Shown: positions 42,571 to 51,517 of the stretch, in pieces
How the letters are laid out: each line of letters starts with the position of its first letter
How positions within the stretch are numbered: the first letter of the stretch is position 1
Source: Desulfosarcina alkanivorans
GTDB taxonomy: Bacteria > Desulfobacterota > Desulfobacteria > Desulfobacterales > Desulfosarcinaceae
Reading direction: 5' to 3'
Assembly: GCF_009688945.1 (NCBI RefSeq)
Contig: NZ_AP021874.1
Span: 6,986,001 to 7,050,000, forward strand
DNA: 64,000 nt
The notes under the pieces: model-generated
What the model was told of the DNA's origin: nothing
The model's input: only the letters and a program-made list of their open reading frames with translations
Databases searched by the model: none
Program-made: the position numbers and the translations under genes

Positions 42571-44370
42571 ATGGCAACTCCCAAAGGCGGCATTTTCGGA
42601 CGCATTCTTGAAATCGATCTGACCACACAGAAATACAAAACCCTGTCTGTTGGCGAGGATACCTATCGCCGTTACCTGGGCGGGGCCGGCATGGGCAGCT
42701 ATCTGCTCTTCAAACGGCTCGGCGCAGGACACGACCCCATGGCGGCGGACAGCCCCATCTTTCTGGGCGCCGGCCCCCTGTCCGGTACCGCCTGTGCATC
42801 GACCCGCTGCAGTTTTGTGAATAAAAGTCCCTACACCGGGCGCCTGAGTCATGCAGAGGTCGGCAGTTTTGTCGGCAACGAGCTCAAATGGGCCGGATGG
42901 GACGGCATTCTGATTACCGGGAAGTCCAAAAAACCGGTTTACCTTTACATCCGTAACGACACGGTCGTGTTCAAAGACGCCGGCATGCTGTGGGGAAAGG
43001 ATACCCACGTGACCGAAGAGACGATTCTCGAGCAGGTCAAGGACCCCTACGTCAAGGTCGCCTCCATCGGACCCGGCGGGGAAAACCAGGTGGGGTATGC
43101 CGCCGTTATGGTGGAGCGGTTCCGGGCCGCCGCCCGGACCGGGACCGGGGCGCTCATGGGCAACAAACAGCTCAAGGCGATCGCCCTGCGGGGCACCCGT
43201 TACGTACCGGTGGCCGATCGTGAGGCCTTTACCCGGGCCGCCGCCGCCAACAAGGACTTCTCCATCAAAAAGGAAGGCTGGCAGGGGCTCAAACGCTGGG
43301 GAACCGCGGGCCTGATTGAACTCAAGCACCATGTCACCGGCTCCCTGATCACCAAGAACTACCAGACCACCTGGTACCCGGACGTCGAAGAGATCGGTGC
43401 GGAGGAGGCCAACCGACGGTTCTGGAAAAAACACAGCGCCTGTTACAACTGCCCGAACCACTGCATGAAGCTCGGTGTCATCCGCGGCGGCGACTATGAC
43501 GGGCTGATTGCCGAAGGGCCGGAGTACGAAACCGGCGGCCTGCTGGGAAGCAACCTGGGCATTGCCGATTTTGACCTCATGATGGCGGCCATCGAGTTGT
43601 GCGACGCCATGGGCCTGGATGCCATTTCCACAGGCGGCTCCATTGCCTTTGCCATGGAACTTTTCCAGCGCGATCTTCTCACGGCCAAGGACCTGGGCGG
43701 GATGACCCTGGAGTGGGGCGACGGTGATGCGGTGATCGAGGTCATCAAAAAAATCGCCTTCAAAGAGGGCAAGGCGGGGCAGCTGCTGTCCAAGGGGGTC
43801 AAAAAAATGGCCGAGGAGATCGGCGGCGATGCCATGGACTATGCCTGCATCGTCAAGGGCAAGGAGATGGCCGCCCACGATCCGCGGGGTGACAAGCCCC
43901 GGGGCGTCAGCTACGCCCTGGGCACCTGCGGCGGGGACCACCACGAAGGCAACAGCCCTGCCGGCCAGGCCAAGCGGTGTCTGCACAACTCCCTGGTGAT
44001 CTGCTCTTTTGTCGGCGGATACTGGTCTCCCAAAATGTTCGTCGACATGCTCAATCCCCTTTGCGGATGGGACATGGACGAAGCCGAACTGATGGCCGCC
44101 GGGCGCCGGATCCGCACCCTGGAACGCTGTTTCAACGTACGGGAAGGGGTCAGCCGCAAGGAAGACACCCTGCCCAAACGGATGCTGACCGAGCCGCTGC
44201 CGGAAGGCCCCAAAAAGGGTGCGGTCTTCTCTCCGGCCGAGATGAAGAAAGTCCAGGACGACTACTACGGCTATTTCGGCTGGGATGACAACGGCATCCC
44301 CACGGAAGCGACCCTCAATGAACTGGGCCTCGGATTCGCCGTCGAGGATGTGAATGCGGCCAGGGCCTGA
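42571..44370 (+). CDS. aor: Aldehyde:ferredoxin oxidoreductase family tungstoenzyme
   Basis: 599 residues, near the 605 of Pyrococcus AOR. Family members bind a tungsten bis-pyranopterin and one [4Fe-4S] cluster and oxidise aldehydes to acids, or reduce acids or aromatic thioesters (BamB). The N-terminal pterin domain carries SYLLFKRLGAGHDPM and CASTRCSFVNKSPYTGR; the cluster motif is CYNCPNHC at about residue 291, with a further Cys in NPLCGWDMD. The catalytic-region residues GPEYETGG and GTCGGDHHEG are present. There is no signal peptide, yet its partner has a Tat signal, so it could be exported as a complex. Substrate unknown. Confidence 0.93.
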   Translation: MATPKGGIFGRILEIDLTTQKYKTLSVGEDTYRRYLGGAGMGSYLLFKRLGAGHDPMAADSPIFLGAGPLSGTACASTRCSFVNKSPYTGRLSHAEVGSFVGNELKWAGWDGILITGKSKKPVYLYIRNDTVVFKDAGMLWGKDTHVTEETILEQVKDPYVKVASIGPGGENQVGYAAVMVERFRAAARTGTGALMGNKQLKAIALRGTRYVPVADREAFTRAAAANKDFSIKKEGWQGLKRWGTAGLIELKHHVTGSLITKNYQTTWYPDVEEIGAEEANRRFWKKHSACYNCPNHCMKLGVIRGGDYDGLIAEGPEYETGGLLGSNLGIADFDLMMAAIELCDAMGLDAISTGGSIAFAMELFQRDLLTAKDLGGMTLEWGDGDAVIEVIKKIAFKEGKAGQLLSKGVKKMAEEIGGDAMDYACIVKGKEMAAHDPRGDKPRGVSYALGTCGGDHHEGNSPAGQAKRCLHNSLVICSFVGGYWSPKMFVDMLNPLCGWDMDEAELMAAGRRIRTLERCFNVREGVSRKEDTLPKRMLTEPLPEGPKKGAVFSPAEMKKVQDDYYGYFGWDDNGIPTEATLNELGLGFAVEDVNAARA

Positions 44371-44429
44371 TACGGCCAGGAAAAGATAAACCCCAAAATA
44401 TCATAAGATATCGGAGAAATGCTGGAAAT

Positions 44430-44459
44430 ACGGGGCTGCGCCGGATGGCGCGGCCCCGT
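44430..44459 (+). promoter_or_regulatory. 13-base hairpin inside the operon after aor
   Basis: 44430-44442 pairs with 44447-44459 along 13 positions (one G-T wobble) around a GGAT tetraloop. No T-run follows, so it is more likely an mRNA-processing or 3'-stabilising structure, keeping the first two genes at higher levels than the downstream ones, than a terminator. Confidence 0.55.
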
Positions 44460-44502
44460 TCTCGACAAGCTACGGACAAACAGTACGATTTCGTGACAAT
44501 CC

Positions 44503-45204
44503 ATGGAAAATCACCGCAGAGAATTTTTGCACTTTCTGGTAAGCGCGGCCATATCCGGTTCTTTTTTCGGACTGCTGAAAACCGTTGAGGCGAAGGCCCT
44601 GCCAAGGCCCCCGGCATCGCTGGTCGAAGCGGATTTCCTGAAGACCTGCGCCCGGTGCTACCGCTGCATCGACGCCTGTCCGGCCGGTGCGCTCCGGCCG
44701 GCATCGATTTTTGACGGCATGGCCAGTTTCGGCACCCCGGTGTTCGATCCGAGCCGTTGCATCTTCTGCATGGAGTGCGTGCGTGCCTGCCCCACCGGCG
44801 CCATCTGCAAGGTCCCCAAGGATGAGGTCGACATCGGCAATGCCGTCATTGACAAGGAGACCTGCCTGGCCTGGCAGAAGAAAAAACGCTGCAAGGACTG
44901 CTACCGGGCCTGCAAGGCCAAGGCGATCAAACTGGAAAAACGCCGTTACCCGGTGGTGGTTGCAGAGCGCTGCAACGGCTGCGGTGCCTGTGTGCGGCGC
45001 TGTCCCACCCAACCGCTGTCGATCCGGGTTGCCGATGAGGACGCGGGGCGTTACCCGGCCCCGGAAAAGCGGATCGGCATGCGTCCCGAGGACCGGCTGG
45101 GTCCCTATGAATTCGAGCAGGACAATTTTACGACCTGGTTCGGCAAGCGGCTGGAAAAAATCGCCGCCAATCACGGACTGGTTGAAAAGAAGGGGGATCG
45201 TTAA
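44503..45204 (+). CDS. NapG/MauM-type Tat-signal ferredoxin
   Basis: 233 residues. The N-terminus NHRREFLHFLVSAAISGS is a twin-arginine signal, so the protein is probably periplasmic. The mature part has four [4Fe-4S] motifs, among them CARCYRCIDACP, CIFCMECVRACP, CKDCYRACK and CNGCGACVRRCP. NapG with NapH forms a quinol-oxidising module; a NapH-like gene is at 50191 in this cluster. The stop and the next start overlap by one base (TAATG). Confidence 0.88.
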   Translation: MENHRREFLHFLVSAAISGSFFGLLKTVEAKALPRPPASLVEADFLKTCARCYRCIDACPAGALRPASIFDGMASFGTPVFDPSRCIFCMECVRACPTGAICKVPKDEVDIGNAVIDKETCLAWQKKKRCKDCYRACKAKAIKLEKRRYPVVVAERCNGCGACVRRCPTQPLSIRVADEDAGRYPAPEKRIGMRPEDRLGPYEFEQDNFTTWFGKRLEKIAANHGLVEKKGDR

Positions 45205-46433
45205 TGGAGATGCACTCCCGGACCGGTGATACCGCCGATCCCGTCCTGGTGGTGGGGGGGGGCGTGGCCGGAATCAGTGCCGCCCTCGACCTGGCCCGGG
45301 CCGGAAGAGACGTCCACCTGGTGGAAAAGGGGGGTGAACCGGGCGGCCGGACGGCACGGCTCGACAAACTTTATCCCACCGACCACTGCGGATTCTGTCC
45401 GGTGTGGTCCGAGGTCCGGCTTTGCCGGCAGCATCTCCGGGTGACGGTTCATACCCGGACCACCGTCCGGTACCTGGAGCCCGGTGACGGCTTCCAGACA
45501 GCGGTGCTTTGCCGGACACCGAATCCCATCGATCCTTCCCTTTGCATATACTGCGGGCGATGCGCCGGTCTGTGTGGGGAAAAGGCGGTGGTCCCGACAG
45601 CGCCGCATGTCTGTCCGCCCGCGTTTCGAATCGATTCGTCCGTCTGTACCCGTTGCGGGCAGTGCGTGGAGGCATGTCCCACCGGGGCCGTTGATTTCGA
45701 GCGTAAACCGGTAGATATCCGGGTGCGGGTCCAGGGCGTGATCTGGGCCACGGGTTTTGAACCGGCGGACCTGTTGCCGGCCAAGGAGTTCGGTTACGGC
45801 AGCCACCCGGACATCATGGAGGCGCTGGCCTTTGAAGACTGGATTGCCGAGGCCGGCCCCAACCGGGGCCGGGCCCGCTGCCACGACGGCCGGCCGGCCC
45901 GGCAGGTGGCGTTCATCCAGTGCGCCGGGGCGCGGGACCGTCGGTTGCAGCCCCAGTGCAATGCGGTGTGCTGCATGCACGCCCTCAAGCAGGCCCGGTG
46001 GGTGCGGCGGCGCAATCCGGACTGCCGATGCGTGATTTTTTATGCGGATATGCGGACCGAAGGGCACGATTACGAATCCTATTACCGAAACGGGGCGCTG
46101 GCGGCAGGCATTGAAATGGTCCGTGCGCGGCCCGGAATGGTATGCCCGCTTCCCGACGGAGACGGAATTGCCGTTCGGTACGAAAATACCCGGACCCGGG
46201 AACTGGCCATGGAACGTTTCGATATGGTGGTCCTCAACGGCGGGTTGCGCCCGACGGTTCCCGGGGAAAAGACAAACAGAGGGATTCCCATGAAAGCCGG
46301 AGACGGTTTTGTTGGTGCGGTTTCCGGGACTTCGCGAAGCTGCGGTTTCTGCAAGGCGCCTGCCGATGCCGAGACGTCGGCCATCCAGGGGTCGGCGGCG
46401 GCCATCGAGATCCTGACGGAGATTTGCCGATGA
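45204..46433 (+). CDS. HdrA-like flavoprotein, short form
   Basis: 409 residues. The FAD Rossmann motif VLVVGGGVAGISAALDLARAG is at about residue 14, followed by EKGGEPGGRTARLDKLYPT and a CGFCPVW cysteine segment, the pattern of HdrA/QmoA. Two 4Fe-4S motifs follow (CIYCGRCAGLCG; CTRCGQCVEACP), then the second FAD/NAD region. HdrA proteins bifurcate or confurcate electrons at FAD. It is shorter than methanogen HdrA (about 650) and is followed by a second HdrA-like gene with a 4-base overlap. Confidence 0.88.
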   Translation: MEMHSRTGDTADPVLVVGGGVAGISAALDLARAGRDVHLVEKGGEPGGRTARLDKLYPTDHCGFCPVWSEVRLCRQHLRVTVHTRTTVRYLEPGDGFQTAVLCRTPNPIDPSLCIYCGRCAGLCGEKAVVPTAPHVCPPAFRIDSSVCTRCGQCVEACPTGAVDFERKPVDIRVRVQGVIWATGFEPADLLPAKEFGYGSHPDIMEALAFEDWIAEAGPNRGRARCHDGRPARQVAFIQCAGARDRRLQPQCNAVCCMHALKQARWVRRRNPDCRCVIFYADMRTEGHDYESYYRNGALAAGIEMVRARPGMVCPLPDGDGIAVRYENTRTRELAMERFDMVVLNGGLRPTVPGEKTNRGIPMKAGDGFVGAVSGTSRSCGFCKAPADAETSAIQGSAAAIEILTEICR

Positions 46434-48211
46434 ATCATTTGGATCCCATCGACTGCATTTTGTGCCGCTGTCACGGGGAGATCGACGGCATTGTCGATTT
46501 TGACCCGCTCCGGCGGCAGCTGGAAGCGGATCCCCGGGTGCGCACCGTCGACGTCTTCGATGCCCTGTGCCAGGGCGACGCGGTGGAAAAACTGGCCTGG
46601 CGTGTCCTGTGCCGCAAGGATCGGAAGGTGCTGATTGCGGCCTGCTCCGTCCTGGCCCGGGGGGGGGAACTGGTTGACGGCCTCTGTAAACACGGCATTG
46701 ACCCGTCCCGGCTGATGGTGGCCGACATCCGCGAAGGGTGCGCCTGGATTCACGGCGATCACCCCGGGCAGGCGACCCGAAAGGCCGCCGACATCATCCG
46801 GATGGGGATCTGTGCGCTACGAAACCGGGAGGTTTCCGGGGATGTAAAGATCCGTGTCCAGCCCAGTGTACTGGTCGTGGGGGCCGGCCCGGCGGGATTG
46901 GCCGCTGCCGCTGCCCTGGGCCGTGCCGGCGTGGCAGTGGACCTGGTGGAAGCCGGCGGGCATCCCGGTGGAATGCTCAACCGGCTTTCCCGTGTGGCGC
47001 CGGGGGACCGGATTCCAGAAAAGATCCTGGCCCCTTTGCTGGAAACGCTCCAGGCGAATCCAACGATCCGTGTGCACACCCGGACCCGGGTCACCGACAT
47101 CCGGGGGAGCGCCGGGGATTTTACCGTGACCCTGGCCGGAAAGGATGGCGACACCCGAACCCGGGCAGGTGCCGTCATTGTGGCCACGGGGGCAAAACCG
47201 GTGCTTCCCCGGGGCCATTACCGGTACGGTCGGCTTCCGGGGGTGATCAGCGGGATGGCGTTGGAAAAAAATCTGAAGGACGGCCTGACGGAAAATGGAA
47301 ACACCGTGTTTATCCAGTGCGTGGACGTCCGGAACGAAAAACGGCCCTATTGCTCGGCCGTCTGTTGCCCGGCGGCCCTGAAAAACGCCATTCGCCTGAA
47401 AAGAACCGATCCCGGGGCTAAGGTCACGATTCTCCACAGGGATATCATGAGCCCCGGCTCCCTCCTCGAGGCGGAGTATCGACGGGCCACCCGGGCCGGG
47501 GTGCGTTTTATCCGTTTTGACCCGGAAGACCCGCCACGGATCCAGGGCGATGACCGGGTGACCGGTGTGCGTGTAACGGATGTCCTGGCCGGTGAAGAGC
47601 GGCATCTGGAGGCAGGTCGGGTTGTGCTCAGCACACCCCTTGAACCCCGGGGAAAAACGGACCGGGAAGACCCGGTCATGAACGCCATCGGGCTTGCGGT
47701 GGACACGCACGGTTTCTACCGGGTCCTGCCGTTCCTGCATACCGTGGAGACGACCGCCGCCGGCGTTTTTGTCTGCGGGGCGGCGCGCTGGCCGGTACTG
47801 GTCGACGGCGCCATGGCACAGGGGAAGGCCGCTGCGGCCAAGGCCCTGAACCTGGTGGCACACGCCGTGCGCCAGGCGTCCGGGCTGATCGGATTCCAGG
47901 AACGCCGTTTCGGCTGCGCCCGGATTTCCCAAAAGACCTGTTCGGGGTGCGGCAACTGCGTGGCGGTGTGTCCATACGACGCCTGTGCCCTTGAACAAAC
48001 CAAAGACGGCCTGCGGGCCGCCGTAAATCCGGTGCGCTGCATGGGGTGCGGCAGTTGTGCGGCCGTCTGCCCGAACGGGAGTGCGTCACTTCCAGAAATG
48101 AGTGCCAAGACAATGGTTCGCATGATTGCGAACGCCTTTGCTCCCGAAACTCCCGCCGTGCCGGGGGGGGACGTCGGTGCAGCCGGCCGGCCCGTGGATG
48201 CCGGGAAATGA
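46430..48211 (+). CDS. HdrA-like flavoprotein, long form
   Basis: 593 residues. An N-terminal Cys region (CILCRCHGEIDG) resembles HdrA N-termini. The FAD-binding motif VLVVGGGAGPAG-type (VVGAGPAGLAAAAALGRAG) starts at about residue 145, and two C-terminal 4Fe-4S motifs read CSGCGNCVAVCP and CMGCGSCAAVCP. The start is ATG at 46430, overlapping the previous stop; the frame extends upstream inside that gene. With the MvhD-like protein downstream it could form an Hdr-type flavin-based electron-transfer unit. Confidence 0.88.
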   Translation: MNHLDPIDCILCRCHGEIDGIVDFDPLRRQLEADPRVRTVDVFDALCQGDAVEKLAWRVLCRKDRKVLIAACSVLARGGELVDGLCKHGIDPSRLMVADIREGCAWIHGDHPGQATRKAADIIRMGICALRNREVSGDVKIRVQPSVLVVGAGPAGLAAAAALGRAGVAVDLVEAGGHPGGMLNRLSRVAPGDRIPEKILAPLLETLQANPTIRVHTRTRVTDIRGSAGDFTVTLAGKDGDTRTRAGAVIVATGAKPVLPRGHYRYGRLPGVISGMALEKNLKDGLTENGNTVFIQCVDVRNEKRPYCSAVCCPAALKNAIRLKRTDPGAKVTILHRDIMSPGSLLEAEYRRATRAGVRFIRFDPEDPPRIQGDDRVTGVRVTDVLAGEERHLEAGRVVLSTPLEPRGKTDREDPVMNAIGLAVDTHGFYRVLPFLHTVETTAAGVFVCGAARWPVLVDGAMAQGKAAAAKALNLVAHAVRQASGLIGFQERRFGCARISQKTCSGCGNCVAVCPYDACALEQTKDGLRAAVNPVRCMGCGSCAAVCPNGSASLPEMSAKTMVRMIANAFAPETPAVPGGDVGAAGRPVDAGK

Positions 48212-48233
48212 AAAAGGGGAGCCTCGCCAACTG

Positions 48234-48728
48234 ATGACAACATGTTCAGAATTAGAAATGGCCCGGAACGGTCAGCACGGCGAAGCCGGTCCGAAAGTCC
48301 TGGTGTTTGCCTGCCGGTGGTGTGCCGGTATCGGCGCGGACGGGGCCGGGCGGCAGCGGCTGCCGCTGCCGGCGGGATTTCGCCTGATTTCAGTTGAATG
48401 TGTGTCGCGGATCGATCCGGATACCGTACTGAAAGCCTTTTCCCAGGGACTGGACGGGGTGGCCGTTCTCGGTTGCCACCTGGACGGGTGCCGGTACAAC
48501 CGGGCCAACCATGTAACCGCCAAGCGAATGGCCATGCTGTCCACCATTCTCGAATCGGTCGGGATCGGATCCGACAGGCTCCTGACCAGTTTCGGGACCG
48601 CCCACGAAGGGTACCAGTTCGCCGGCCTGATGCGCCGGTTTGCCCAGCGGTTGCAGGCAATGCCTCCCATGGGTGACCGGGAAAGGGATATGGGGCTGGT
48701 ATCAGAAAGGCGCGTTGAAGATGCTTGA
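48234..48728 (+). CDS. MvhD/FlpD-like hydrogenase/Hdr iron-sulfur subunit
   Basis: 164 residues. The core has VLVFACRWCAGIGADGAG, RLISVECVSRIDP and VAVLGCHLDGCRYNRAN, the cysteine pattern of MvhD, which carries a [2Fe-2S] cluster and connects HdrA with its electron donor. ATG 48234 has AAAGGGGAG upstream. No selenocysteine codon is seen. It overlaps the next gene by 8 bases. Confidence 0.9.
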   Translation: MTTCSELEMARNGQHGEAGPKVLVFACRWCAGIGADGAGRQRLPLPAGFRLISVECVSRIDPDTVLKAFSQGLDGVAVLGCHLDGCRYNRANHVTAKRMAMLSTILESVGIGSDRLLTSFGTAHEGYQFAGLMRRFAQRLQAMPPMGDRERDMGLVSERRVEDA

Positions 48729-49569
48729 TGCGGTCCGGAAAATTGCAAAAGACCTGCTGAGACAGGGAGCGGTGGAAGGGGTCCTGGGCCTTGGCGAGGA
48801 TGATGGGGGGGGAGCCCCCCGGGTCTTCGACGACCCCGGGGAAATAGATGCGCTGGTGCTGGAGCCCAAATGGCTCCTTGCCAAAATTGTGGTCTCGATC
48901 ATGAATCGGGCTCCCGAAGGCTATCGCCTGGCCGTGGTCTGCCGGGGGTGCGATGAACGCGCACTGGTGGAACTGGGCAAGCGAAACCGGATCGATCCCG
49001 GGCGTTTGCATATCATCGGGGTGGCCTGTTCCCAGGGGCAGGCGGACCGGTGTCTGTGCCGGCGTCCATGGCCGTCACGGGTGGACGCGGGCGTCCGGGC
49101 CAGACCAGCCGATCTTTCCGGTAACGATCAGATCAGAAAGTACCTTGGCGGGAACCGCGGTGAGCGGCTGGAAAAGTGGCGGGAGGCCTTTGCCCGCTGT
49201 ATCAAATGCTATGGTTGCCGGAATGCCTGCCCGGTATGCAACTGCAGCCCCTGCAAGCTGGAGGACGGGATGTGGGTCCATCGCGGAGATTTTGCTCCGG
49301 ACATGCTGACCTTCCACCTGGTAAGGGCCATGCATGTCGCGGATGCCTGCGTGGGCTGCGGGGCCTGCCAGGATGCCTGCCCGGTGGACATCCCGCTGAT
49401 GCTGCTGCAGTCGCCCATGCAGGCGGCATTGGATCACAGCTACCAGTACGAGGCGGGAACCCAGCCGGAACGGCAATCACCGCTGCTTTCCAGCTATATC
49501 GAAGAACCGTCCCGCGGGATTTCCATTCCTGACTGGACCGACTCCCTGGAGGCACGCCATGGAACCTGA
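48721..49569 (+). CDS. 4Fe-4S dicluster protein with FdhB/FrhB-like N-terminus
   Basis: 282 residues. The N-terminal half has VVCRGCDERALVELGK and a further Cys pair, similar to the region found with FrhB/FdhB-type subunits. The C-terminal part has CIKCYGCRNACPVCNC, with an extra Cys-rich CNCSPCK, and CVGCGACQDACPVDIP, binding two [4Fe-4S] clusters. Probably an electron-input or output subunit. It starts within the MvhD-like gene. Confidence 0.8.
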   Translation: MLDAVRKIAKDLLRQGAVEGVLGLGEDDGGGAPRVFDDPGEIDALVLEPKWLLAKIVVSIMNRAPEGYRLAVVCRGCDERALVELGKRNRIDPGRLHIIGVACSQGQADRCLCRRPWPSRVDAGVRARPADLSGNDQIRKYLGGNRGERLEKWREAFARCIKCYGCRNACPVCNCSPCKLEDGMWVHRGDFAPDMLTFHLVRAMHVADACVGCGACQDACPVDIPLMLLQSPMQAALDHSYQYEAGTQPERQSPLLSSYIEEPSRGISIPDWTDSLEARHGT

Positions 49570-49687
49570 TTTTGTCAGAGCCGTGTGTCCCGGTTTTACG
49601 GACCGGCTGCACCCGGCCGCCACCATTTTTCCATGCAGGGCCTGTGCGGCCGACATTGTCAGGGAGGCAGCATGTCCGGTTCAATAA
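49559..49687 (+). CDS. 42-residue Cys-rich small protein (candidate)
   Basis: ATG 49559 sits 6 bases after a GGAGG (49548-49552), inside the last codons of the preceding gene, and the frame ends in TAA at 49685-49687, inside the next gene. The 42-residue product has four cysteines: VCPGF, FPCRACAAD and EAACPVQ. The strong ribosome binding site and the Fe-S-like cysteine spacing suggest a real, coupled small subunit or cluster carrier. No family is recognised. Confidence 0.45.
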   Translation: MEPDFVRAVCPGFTDRLHPAATIFPCRACAADIVREAACPVQ

Positions 49688-50127
49688 AGGACAAAATAGC
49701 TGAGATTATCAAGAATACCGGCGCGGACGGTTGCGTGGAGTGCGGTAAATGCGTGGCGGTTTGCCCCATGTCGGAAATGTACCCGGACTTTGGCTGGGAG
49801 ATGTCCCCCCGGGGGGTGATCCGGCGGACCGTCATGGGGGCTGACATCCTCCGGGATCCGATGATCTGGCGCTGCACCGGGTGCAATGCCGGTACCGACG
49901 TTTGCCCGGAAGGGGTAAGCTGCCGGGACCTGGTGCGAAATCTTCGTCAGCTGGCCCTCGAAACCGGAGGTGCGGCGAAGGTCCGGACATGCGAGCTTTG
50001 CGGGGCGCCCTTTTTACCCCAACCGGTGGACGAATATGTCCAGGGCCGTCTGGCCCGTTCGAACCGTGATTACCTGGACACCTGTCCCACCTGCCGGCAG
50101 CGCCGCTACCTGGGGAGAAATGCATGA
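49672..50127 (+). CDS. HdrC-like ferredoxin with C-terminal zinc-ribbon-like motif
   Basis: 151 residues. Two [4Fe-4S] motifs CVECGKCVAVCP and CTGCNAGTDVCPEGV match HdrC/SdhB-type dicluster domains. The C-terminal CELCGAPF and CPTCRQRR resemble a zinc ribbon. ATG 49672 has GGGAGG eight bases upstream. It should transfer electrons between the HdrA-like flavoproteins and a membrane or soluble partner. Confidence 0.82.
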   Translation: MSGSIKDKIAEIIKNTGADGCVECGKCVAVCPMSEMYPDFGWEMSPRGVIRRTVMGADILRDPMIWRCTGCNAGTDVCPEGVSCRDLVRNLRQLALETGGAAKVRTCELCGAPFLPQPVDEYVQGRLARSNRDYLDTCPTCRQRRYLGRNA

Positions 50128-50190
50128 GCACTGGGGCCGTCAGCCGGGCAGACGACCGGGCAACCAACGATACAGGACGGCGATACCGAT

Positions 50191-51477
50191 ATGCTGGATA
50201 GACGAAAAACAACCGGAACCATACTGCGCATGGACGACCTGAGACCGCGGCCCGGGAAGAAAAAGCCCCCCCGGCGGCCCCCGGTGATGCTGTTCGATCC
50301 GACCCGCTGCACGGGGTGCGGCGACTGTGAAACGGCCTGTGCAAACCGTAATCCCGTGCAGGCAACCCCGGTCGCTGCGGCCATCCGGGTTCTGCGATCG
50401 GAAGAGAGCGGGAAGAATTTTGCCATTTTCTGCCAGCACTGCCGGGAACCCCTTTGCATGGAGGTATGCCCCACGCGTGCCATCGAGAAGGGTGAAGACG
50501 GGATCGTTCGCATTGACCGGCGCTTCTGCACGGACTGCGGCCTGTGCGCCCTGGCCTGCCCGGAGTCGGCCCCCCTGAAGGACCCGGTGACCGGCAGGGT
50601 CGAAAAGTGCGACCTGTGCGACGGTGACCCGGTCTGCGTCAAACACTGTCCCGAAACTGCCCTGAAACTGACCCGGGGCAAGGCCTTCGGGTGGATCAAG
50701 CTCCTGCGCTGGTCCGTCCAGGCCCTGGCTTTTTTCCTGCTGGTGATGGTTTTTACCGGAACCTTCTGCTACTTCCGGGCCGGTGCGGTCAGCCTGCAAT
50801 GCCCCGCCGGTTTTCTGCAGAACCTGGCCTCTTCCCGCACCCTGTGGCTGGCCGGCCTCGGATCGGCAGGGCTGCTGATGGTGCTCACCCTGGTCATGGG
50901 ACGGGTGTTCTGCGGCTGGGTCTGCCCGTTCGGATTTTTCCTCGACCTGGTCGGCAAGGTGACCCCCAGGTTCGGGCTGCCGGGGTTTGTCAAAAGCCGG
51001 ATGATCAAATACGGCCTGCTGGCCGGTGCGGTGGGGGCCAGCGCCGGTCTTGGATTCCAGCCGTTCTGTACGGTCTGCCCCATTGGCAGCCTGTGCCGTT
51101 CCTATGGCCCCGACGGCCTGTTGAAGGGGGCCCAGATGGCCTTTTTCCCGGCTGTCGCTGCCCTTGAAGTCGGCCAGCGCAGAAGCTGGTGCCGGTATTT
51201 CTGTCCGGTGGGTGCAGTGCTGGCCCTGGCCGCGCGTATCGGCCTGATCAAAATCGTCATCGGTGCCCGGCAGTGCAAGAAGTTTTCCTGCATGCGGTGC
51301 GCCGATGTCTGCCCGACCGGAATCATCGATCGGAACGCCCTGCAGCAGGGAATTTCACCGCGGATTCCCATGGCCGAATGCATCATGTGCCTGCGCTGCG
51401 TCGACCAGTGCCCCTACGGTGCGGCCAAGATCCGTTTCCGGTGGCAGAAAACAGCCCCCGGGGATATCGTTTTTTAA
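50191..51477 (+). CDS. Membrane ferredoxin: N-terminal DmsB-like ferredoxin fused to NapH-like quinol dehydrogenase
   Basis: 428 residues. The first 150 residues hold four cysteine motifs (CTGCGDCETACA, CQHCREPLCMEVCP, CTDCGLCALACP, CDLCDGDPVCVKHCP). Four TM segments follow (about 165-185, 208-226, 265-285 and around 300-340), with the NapH motif CGWVCPFGFFLDL and CRYFCPVGA, and a C-terminal pair of clusters (CMRCADVCP and CMRCVDQCP-type). NapH oxidises or reduces menaquinol, so this is the likely membrane connection of the cluster. The fusion replaces separate NapF/NapH-like proteins. The ATG at 50191 has only a weak ribosome binding site. Confidence 0.88.
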   Translation: MLDRRKTTGTILRMDDLRPRPGKKKPPRRPPVMLFDPTRCTGCGDCETACANRNPVQATPVAAAIRVLRSEESGKNFAIFCQHCREPLCMEVCPTRAIEKGEDGIVRIDRRFCTDCGLCALACPESAPLKDPVTGRVEKCDLCDGDPVCVKHCPETALKLTRGKAFGWIKLLRWSVQALAFFLLVMVFTGTFCYFRAGAVSLQCPAGFLQNLASSRTLWLAGLGSAGLLMVLTLVMGRVFCGWVCPFGFFLDLVGKVTPRFGLPGFVKSRMIKYGLLAGAVGASAGLGFQPFCTVCPIGSLCRSYGPDGLLKGAQMAFFPAVAALEVGQRRSWCRYFCPVGAVLALAARIGLIKIVIGARQCKKFSCMRCADVCPTGIIDRNALQQGISPRIPMAECIMCLRCVDQCPYGAAKIRFRWQKTAPGDIVF

Positions 51478-51517
51478 ACGCACCCCTTGAGTGGGCGGGT
51501 GCACAGGAGGTCCATAA

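Noticed and set aside
50124..50201. 25-residue ORF between the HdrC-like and NapH-like genes
   Set aside because: It has no ribosome binding site of its own, low complexity and no cysteines; the NapH-like gene has its own start at 50191.
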